Position numbers and translations under genes: made by a program. Below, piece after piece: positions 4,960 to 9,356 of a stretch of 9,356 nt of DNA. Numbering within the stretch: the first letter of the stretch is position 1; each line of letters begins with the position of its first letter. The stretch comes from an uncultured Mycoplasmatota bacterium (GTDB lineage: Bacteria; Bacillota_I; Bacilli_A; RF39; UBA660), in the NCBI GenBank assembly GCA_900551925.1, contig URXR01000049.1, forward strand, positions 1 to 9,356. Direction: 5' to 3'. The notes beneath the pieces are model-generated. The model saw only the letters and a list, made by a program, of their open reading frames with translations, was not told the origin of the DNA and did not search any database.

Positions 4960-4989
4960 TTGACAAAACCTAGAAAACTTTGCTATAAT
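4960..4989 (+). promoter_or_regulatory. Strong promoter of the 286-residue gene
   Basis: Perfect TTGACA (4960-4965) and perfect TATAAT (4984-4989), with an extended TG at 4981-4982 and an 18-nt spacer. This is the closest to consensus in the window, and is followed by AAAGGAGG at 5000-5007. It predicts strong constitutive transcription by the housekeeping sigma factor. Confidence 0.85.
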
Positions 4990-5013
4990 TTAGCCATCTA
5001 AAGGAGGCATATT

Positions 5014-5874
5014 ATGGAAGCAAAAAATCATACTGATACTAGTAATGAAAATTTACGTTTAATCGAAAATTTAAGAAAAATTTTATCTGCCACTTCCAAA
5101 AAAACCAATGATAATGATGCTCATCTACTTTATAAAAATATAAAAGATACTTTAGAAGATACAGAAGATAATTTAAATAAGGAGTATCAATTTTTAAATC
5201 ATCTAAATGAGTATCTTGAAGAAGCTATCTCTAATAATGACTTTACTAGGTTATCTAGTGAACACATTTTTTCTAAAGTACATGAACTAAAAAGACAAGT
5301 TTATGGAGAACCAAAACCGAAAGCAAAAGATACTAAGCACCAAGAACTATATAAGATTGCTATTAAATATATTAATCAAGAATTAGAAAGTTCAAAAGAT
5401 CAAAATAAAGAAGAATTAATTGCTAAAGATAAAAGAGTATCACTTCATCTAGCTAATACTTTAGGTAATTTATTCGGTAAAGAAAGAGGCCAAATTATTG
5501 GAGCTTTTAATACTGGAATATATGGAATGACTCAAGAGAAAGTTCAAGAATTATTAAAAAACATGAACATTTCTTATAAAGATAATCATTTTACTAATCT
5601 TATGGATAAAGACTTACTAAGAACTCGTTTAGCAGGATTAAGATTAATCCAAGATAATATAGATGAAATATTTTATGATTTAGAAATTAGTCCAAATAAT
5701 CTTGATTCAAGTACAATTTTAAATGTCGAAGGAGCGAGCAATCTCAAAGATTATAGCAAAATAATAGGAACCGCAGTAAAAGATTTATATTATGCAGAAA
5801 CAGGATTAACCCCACTCGAAAAATTAAAAAACGAAAAACTTCAAGAACTAGAAAAAAATAAGAATCCCCGATAA
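5014..5874 (+). CDS. Hypothetical protein, 286 residues, helical, unrecognised
   Basis: I do not recognise the family. The start is secure: AAAGGAGG six bases before the ATG and a near-ideal promoter. The protein is soluble, strongly charged and predicted by eye to be almost all helical, with heptad-like Leu/Ile spacing at about residues 12-80 (NLRLIENLRKIL, LYKNIKDTLEDTEDNL) and again at 115-135. A Pro/Lys linker, GEPKPKAKDTKH, near 98-109 divides an N-terminal helical region from a second one holding LHLANTLGNLFGKERGQIIGAFNTGIYGM (about 145-173). The C-terminus is Lys/Glu-rich. There is no signal peptide, membrane span, cysteine or catalytic motif. It is a one-gene unit with promoter and terminator of its own, so its product is probably abundant. 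A structural, scaffold or nucleoid-related role would fit, but nothing in the sequence shows it. Confidence 0.87.
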   Translation: MEAKNHTDTSNENLRLIENLRKILSATSKKTNDNDAHLLYKNIKDTLEDTEDNLNKEYQFLNHLNEYLEEAISNNDFTRLSSEHIFSKVHELKRQVYGEPKPKAKDTKHQELYKIAIKYINQELESSKDQNKEELIAKDKRVSLHLANTLGNLFGKERGQIIGAFNTGIYGMTQEKVQELLKNMNISYKDNHFTNLMDKDLLRTRLAGLRLIQDNIDEIFYDLEISPNNLDSSTILNVEGASNLKDYSKIIGTAVKDLYYAETGLTPLEKLKNEKLQELEKNKNPR

Positions 5875-5890
5875 ATTTATCGGAGTTTTT
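5868..5890 (+). terminator. Terminator of the 286-residue gene
   Basis: A perfect 16-base palindrome CCGATAAATTTATCGG (5868-5883), then AG and five Ts. The stop codon (5872-5874) lies within the stem, so a terminating ribosome would compete with folding. The minus strand lacks a good T-run directly after the stem, so it is mainly a plus-strand terminator. Confidence 0.75.
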
Positions 5891-5891
5891 A

Positions 5892-5920
5892 TTTATGTTT
5901 ATAAAGAAATATGCTATACT
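5892..5920 (+). promoter_or_regulatory. Promoter of the ATPase-DedA operon
   Basis: TTTATG (5892-5897), a 17-nt spacer and TATACT (5915-5920) with an extended TG at 5912-5913. The string AAATATGCTAT around the -10 also occurs in the tRNA-pair promoter. Confidence 0.6.
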
Positions 5921-5950
5921 AATATTAAAATAATAGAAAGAAGTGTAAGC

Positions 5951-8572
5951 ATGGAATATCAAAAAGAAATAAAAACCTTATTAAAAGAATTAAATACTAG
6001 CCAAAAAGGGCTTTCTAACGAAGAAGCTCAAAAAAGATTACGAACTAATGGTTTAAATGAAATAACTGAAAAGAAAAAAATAACGCCTCTAAAGCGTTTT
6101 ATTAAACAATTTAATAATATTATGATAATACTTCTTTTAATCGTAGGTATTTTATCATTTATTTATAGTACAGTAACTGGCTCTGATTATGCTGATTCTA
6201 TTGTTATTTTGTTTTCAGTAATAGTAAATGCTATTATGGGCTACATTCAAGAACAAAAAGCTGAAAACTCTTTAGAATCTCTAAAAAGCTATGTTACCTC
6301 AACTGTTGAAGTTTTAAGAGATAACAAAAGTCATGAAGTAGACTCTAAACAAATCACAATAGGGGATGTAATTATTCTAGAAAGTGGCGATAAAATTCCC
6401 GCTGACTGTCGTCTTCTAGAAGCTATAAATTTACAAGTAGATGAATCCATTTTAACTGGTGAATCAAAATCACTTACTAAAACTCCCGATTTAATTACGG
6501 AAGAAGTAGAAATTCATGATCGTAAGAATATGATTTATTCTGGTACTAATATTATAAATGGTAAAGCTAAAGCCTTAGTTGTAAAAATAGGAAACGATAC
6601 TGAACTTGGTAAAATAGCCCAAAACTTAAACAAAGAAAAACAAGCTCCAACCCCTTTACAAATAAAAGTAGGGAAAGTAAGCAAGTTTATAACTTATGTA
6701 GCTATCTTTTTAGTAATATTTGTTTTAGTATATGGTATTATAAATGATAATACCTTTATAACTATCGTAATGCTTTGTATTTCTATGATAGTAGCAGCAG
6801 TCCCTGAATGTCTTCCTATCGCTATTACCTCAACCCTTTTAGTAGGAGCTAAACAAATGGCTAAGAAAAAAGCTATTGTAAAACAACTCGCAGCTATCGA
6901 AACCCTTGGAGCAACAGACATTATCTGCTCTGATAAAACTGGAACTTTAACTACTAATGAAATGACTGTAGTACGAATCTATGAACCTAATAAAATTATT
7001 TTAAATCCTCGTGAAGAAATAAATAAAAACTCTAATCTTATCAAAATAATAGGACTTTGTAACAACGCTTATGAAGATTCTAAAAAGAAAAATATTTATT
7101 GTGGAGATTCTGTAGAAATAGCTTTTTTAAAATATTTAAACAAAATTAATATCAATTATCAAAAACTAAGTACCAAATTTCCTAGACTAGGGGAATTACC
7201 ATTTGATTCTGATCGTAAAATGATGAGTACTATTAATAAAATAGAGGATAAGAACTATTTATTAGTAAAAGGTAGTTTCTCCTCTGTTATTAAAAACTGC
7301 ACAAAATATGAAACAAACGGTAAAGTAAAAAAGCTTACTAGTTTAACTAAATCAAGTTTCCAAAAAGCCGAAAAGAAAATGTCTCAAGATGCTTTAAAAG
7401 TATTAGCTTTGGCTTATAGACCATATACTGAAGATCCTAAAAAATTAAATTCTAAAGATGAAAAAAATCTTATTTTTGTCGGGTTAATTGGTTTAATCGA
7501 TCCTCCAAGAAGCGATATTAAAGAATCCATCCAAAAATGTAAAGATTCTAATATTACTACTTTAATGATAACCGGAGATAGTTTAGATACAGCCTTAGCT
7601 ATTGCCAAAGAAGTAGGAATAGCGGGTAGTGATAAAGAAGGAGTATTAGGAGAAGACATCCGAGATTTATCTAAAAAAGACTTAAAGAAAGCTTTAAAAA
7701 AATATAAAGTTTTTGCTAGAGTAACTCCTGATGATAAAGTAAAAATAGTAACAGTCCTTCAAGAAGAAGGGAAAATAATAGCCATGACTGGTGATGGAGT
7801 AAATGACTCTCCAGCTATAAAACTAGCCAACGTTGGAGTAGGAATGGGTAAAACCGGTTCTGATGTCACTAAAAATGCTGCCGATATTATTCTAATGGAT
7901 GATAGTTTCTCAACTATTGTTACCGCAGTATCTGAAGGCAGAAGAATCTATGATAATGTTATTAATAATATTTTATATAACTTATCTAGTAATTTTACAG
8001 AAATAATAATAATTTTAGTAGGAATGTTCACTTTTCAAAATATAATATCTCCAATCCATATTCTCTATATCGATTTAGTAGCAGATACGCTTCCTTCAAT
8101 ATGTCTAGCCTTTGAAAAAGGTAGCAAAAATATTATGAAAAGAAAACCTATTGGCTTAAATAGAAATATTTTTACCCCTTATTTTATAGCATTTTTAGCA
8201 CTATCTGTTATAATAGAAGTAGGAATATCATTATTCGTTTATTATTTATTTGCCCAAAACTTTAGTCAAGACACCGCTCAAACTATGGCACTTCTAAGTA
8301 TAATTTTAAATGAATTTACTTTTGCTTATAATTGCCGTAGTTTAAAAGAACTAATTCCTACCAGAGGAATATTTAGTAATAAACAATTAAATATAGGTAT
8401 TTCCGTTTTAATACTAGTTCAACTTTTAGTATTTTTAACCCCAGTAGGGCAAATATTTGGTTTAGTAAAAATAACTCTTATAGATTTCATTTTAATATTT
8501 ATAATTAATGTTATAGGATTTATTCTTATTGAACTTATTAAACCAATCATAACAAAATTTATTAAAGATTAA
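5951..8572 (+). CDS. Type II P-type cation-transporting ATPase, Ca2+-ATPase-like
   Basis: An 873-residue integral membrane pump that couples ATP hydrolysis through an aspartyl phosphate to cation export, full-length for bacterial SERCA/PMCA-like ATPases. In order: N-terminal cation-ATPase domain (about 3-70), TM1-2 (about 55-100), actuator with ILTGES (167-172), TM3-4 with VPECLP (284-289), phosphorylated Asp328 in CSDKTGTLT, nucleotide domain with PFDSDRKMMS (417-426) and VKGS (439-442), TGDS (541-544), hinge TGDGVNDSPA (613-622), then TM5-10. Against SERCA, the ion-site residues E309, N768, E771, N796, T799, D800 and E908 correspond to E286, N681, E684, D708, A711, D712 and E788. Two oddities are PECLP for the usual PEGLP and DLVAD in TM6, where SERCA has NLVTD and Na,K-ATPase has DLGTD. 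Ca2+ is the default guess; Na+/K+-like transport cannot be excluded. The ribosome binding site (AAAGAAGTG) is weak. It is cotranscribed with the DedA gene. Confidence 0.93.
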   Translation: MEYQKEIKTLLKELNTSQKGLSNEEAQKRLRTNGLNEITEKKKITPLKRFIKQFNNIMIILLLIVGILSFIYSTVTGSDYADSIVILFSVIVNAIMGYIQEQKAENSLESLKSYVTSTVEVLRDNKSHEVDSKQITIGDVIILESGDKIPADCRLLEAINLQVDESILTGESKSLTKTPDLITEEVEIHDRKNMIYSGTNIINGKAKALVVKIGNDTELGKIAQNLNKEKQAPTPLQIKVGKVSKFITYVAIFLVIFVLVYGIINDNTFITIVMLCISMIVAAVPECLPIAITSTLLVGAKQMAKKKAIVKQLAAIETLGATDIICSDKTGTLTTNEMTVVRIYEPNKIILNPREEINKNSNLIKIIGLCNNAYEDSKKKNIYCGDSVEIAFLKYLNKININYQKLSTKFPRLGELPFDSDRKMMSTINKIEDKNYLLVKGSFSSVIKNCTKYETNGKVKKLTSLTKSSFQKAEKKMSQDALKVLALAYRPYTEDPKKLNSKDEKNLIFVGLIGLIDPPRSDIKESIQKCKDSNITTLMITGDSLDTALAIAKEVGIAGSDKEGVLGEDIRDLSKKDLKKALKKYKVFARVTPDDKVKIVTVLQEEGKIIAMTGDGVNDSPAIKLANVGVGMGKTGSDVTKNAADIILMDDSFSTIVTAVSEGRRIYDNVINNILYNLSSNFTEIIIILVGMFTFQNIISPIHILYIDLVADTLPSICLAFEKGSKNIMKRKPIGLNRNIFTPYFIAFLALSVIIEVGISLFVYYLFAQNFSQDTAQTMALLSIILNEFTFAYNCRSLKELIPTRGIFSNKQLNIGISVLILVQLLVFLTPVGQIFGLVKITLIDFILIFIINVIGFILIELIKPIITKFIKD

Positions 8573-8582
8573 GGAGAATTAT

Positions 8583-9209
8583 ATGGAACAGATAATAATT
8601 GATATTATGAATCAATTTGGTTATTTAGGAATTATGCTTTTAATTGCCATTGAAAATATTTTTCCACCAATTCCCTCAGAAGTTATTTTAACTTTTGGAG
8701 GTTTCATGACTACTTATTCAGAGCTTACGATAATAGGGATTATAATTTTCTCAACTATTGGAGCTTTACTTGGAGCATTAGTTTTATATCTAGTAGGAAG
8801 ATTATTAAAAAAAGAACGTTTAATGGCTTTAGCCAAAGGTAAAGTAGGCAAAGCTTTAAGATTTAAGCCAGAAGATATTGAAAAAGCTGATAATTGGTTT
8901 ACCAAAAAAGGTACTAAAGCGGTATTTTTCTGTAGATGTATTCCTATTGTTAGAAGCCTAATATCAATTCCTGCTGGTATGAATGGTATGAAAATTCCAA
9001 CCTTTTTACTTTATACTTTTTTAGGAACTTTAATTTGGAATACTGTTTTAACAGTTTTAGGTAGTGTTCTAGGAGAAAACTGGACTAAATTAGTAGATAT
9101 AATAAATACTTATAGTAAAGTAGTCTTAGTTATAATTGTAATATTATTTATAATTGGAGTAATAGTCTTTTATAAAACTAGAGCAAAAAAGAAGAAAAAT
9201 AAAAAATAA
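8583..9209 (+). CDS. DedA family membrane protein (SNARE-associated/VTT domain)
   Basis: A 208-residue polytopic inner-membrane protein. DedA proteins are linked to membrane homeostasis; some members recycle the carrier undecaprenyl phosphate across the membrane or translocate phospholipids, and they need proton motive force. The signature is clear: ENIFPPIPSEV (24-34) with the conserved Glu and Pro-rich re-entrant turn, a glycine-rich membrane segment (about 50-73), then FFCRCIPIVRSLISIPAGM (115-133) with the two functional Arg residues (118 and 124) and AG, a Trp in LIWN (150-153), and a last TM at about 178-197 before a Lys-rich cytoplasmic tail. The usual FFGRxxP appears as FFCRCIP. AAGGAG (8571-8576) overlaps the ATPase stop codon and the gap is ten bases, so the two genes are translationally close and share one transcript. 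With ddl nearby, a C55-P role would suit a peptidoglycan maker; which lipid it moves cannot be told. Confidence 0.9.
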   Translation: MEQIIIDIMNQFGYLGIMLLIAIENIFPPIPSEVILTFGGFMTTYSELTIIGIIIFSTIGALLGALVLYLVGRLLKKERLMALAKGKVGKALRFKPEDIEKADNWFTKKGTKAVFFCRCIPIVRSLISIPAGMNGMKIPTFLLYTFLGTLIWNTVLTVLGSVLGENWTKLVDIINTYSKVVLVIIVILFIIGVIVFYKTRAKKKKNKK

Positions 9210-9239
9210 GGTTAGATGTAAAAACGTCTAATCTTTTTT
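9210..9239 (+). terminator. Terminator of the ATPase-DedA operon
   Basis: A 10-bp stem GGTTAGATGT (9210-9219) and ACGTCTAATC (9224-9233) with two G-U pairs around an AAAA loop, then six Ts (9234-9239). It begins on the base after the dedA stop codon. Confidence 0.8.
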
Positions 9240-9307
9240 AATAAAAAATAAAAAAACTTAAGGTATAACTACTTTTTTATCTAATGGTAAAGTAAAGGAG
9301 GAATTAA

Positions 9308-9356
9308 ATGAAAATAAAATTAGAAAAAGATGAAGTTATACCAGCAACCTTTGATC
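9308..9356 (+). CDS. Start of an unidentified gene, cut by the window end
   Basis: ATG behind a strong AAAGGAGGA (9294-9302), then 16 codons reading MKIKLEKDEVIPATFD before the window ends. It is too short to assign. The gap 9240-9307 holds its leader. TATAAC at 9264-9269 is a possible -10 but has no clear -35. The preceding terminator suggests it starts a new transcription unit. Confidence 0.6.
   Translation, partial: MKIKLEKDEVIPATFD

Noticed and set aside
9262..9342. Nine-base inverted repeat GGTATAACT (9262-9270) and AGTTATACC (9334-9342) across the leader of the last gene, as a riboswitch or long-range switch.
   Set aside because: The arms are 63 bases apart and AT-rich, no further conserved structure is visible, and such matches are expected by chance in a window of this size.

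Overview
The window is very AT-rich and densely packed. It has AAGGAGG-type ribosome binding sites, sigma-A-type promoters with extended -10 boxes, compact rho-independent terminators, TAA stops on all nine complete genes, and only TGG codons for Trp. With D-Ala-D-Ala ligase, a SpoVT-like AbrB regulator, DUF192 and DedA proteins, this points to a low-GC Firmicutes chromosome, perhaps one of the reduced gut Bacilli/Mollicutes-related lineages (RF39-like). The lineage is inferred from composition and gene style, not from a search.

Layout. Bases 1-99 look like the end of a neighbouring element: two 22-bp direct repeats and a DnaA-box-like 9-mer, ending beside the -35 box of miaA. Next come miaA (tRNA isopentenylation, with an apparent internal domain loss) and ddl (peptidoglycan precursor synthesis), each with its own promoter. 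A DUF192 gene converges on ddl from the minus strand, and its terminator hairpin contains both stop codons. A tRNA pair follows (CAT anticodon, probably Ile2; Leu-TAG) with a terminator. An unrecognised 253-residue gene sits between that pair and a separate tRNA-Thr(CGT). A tandem-HTH XRE regulator (minus) is divergent from a SpoVT-like AbrB regulator (plus), with a small dyad between them. A second unrecognised gene (286 residues) has the best promoter in the window and its own terminator. A P-type ATPase and a DedA membrane protein form a two-gene operon ending in a clear terminator. The first 16 codons of another gene close the window.

How the genes relate. This is mostly a string of one-gene transcription units: housekeeping RNA modification, cell-wall synthesis and tRNAs, with two regulators and two orphan soluble proteins between them. 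The ATPase-DedA pair is the only evident operon of complete genes, and joins ion transport with a family involved in lipid-carrier or phospholipid translocation. I find no CRISPR array, prophage, toxin-antitoxin pair or recognisable defence system. The points most worth following are the shortened MiaA, the altered acceptor pocket of the ligase, the Na,K-ATPase-like TM6 of the pump, the two orphan proteins, and the divergent regulator pair with its putative operator.
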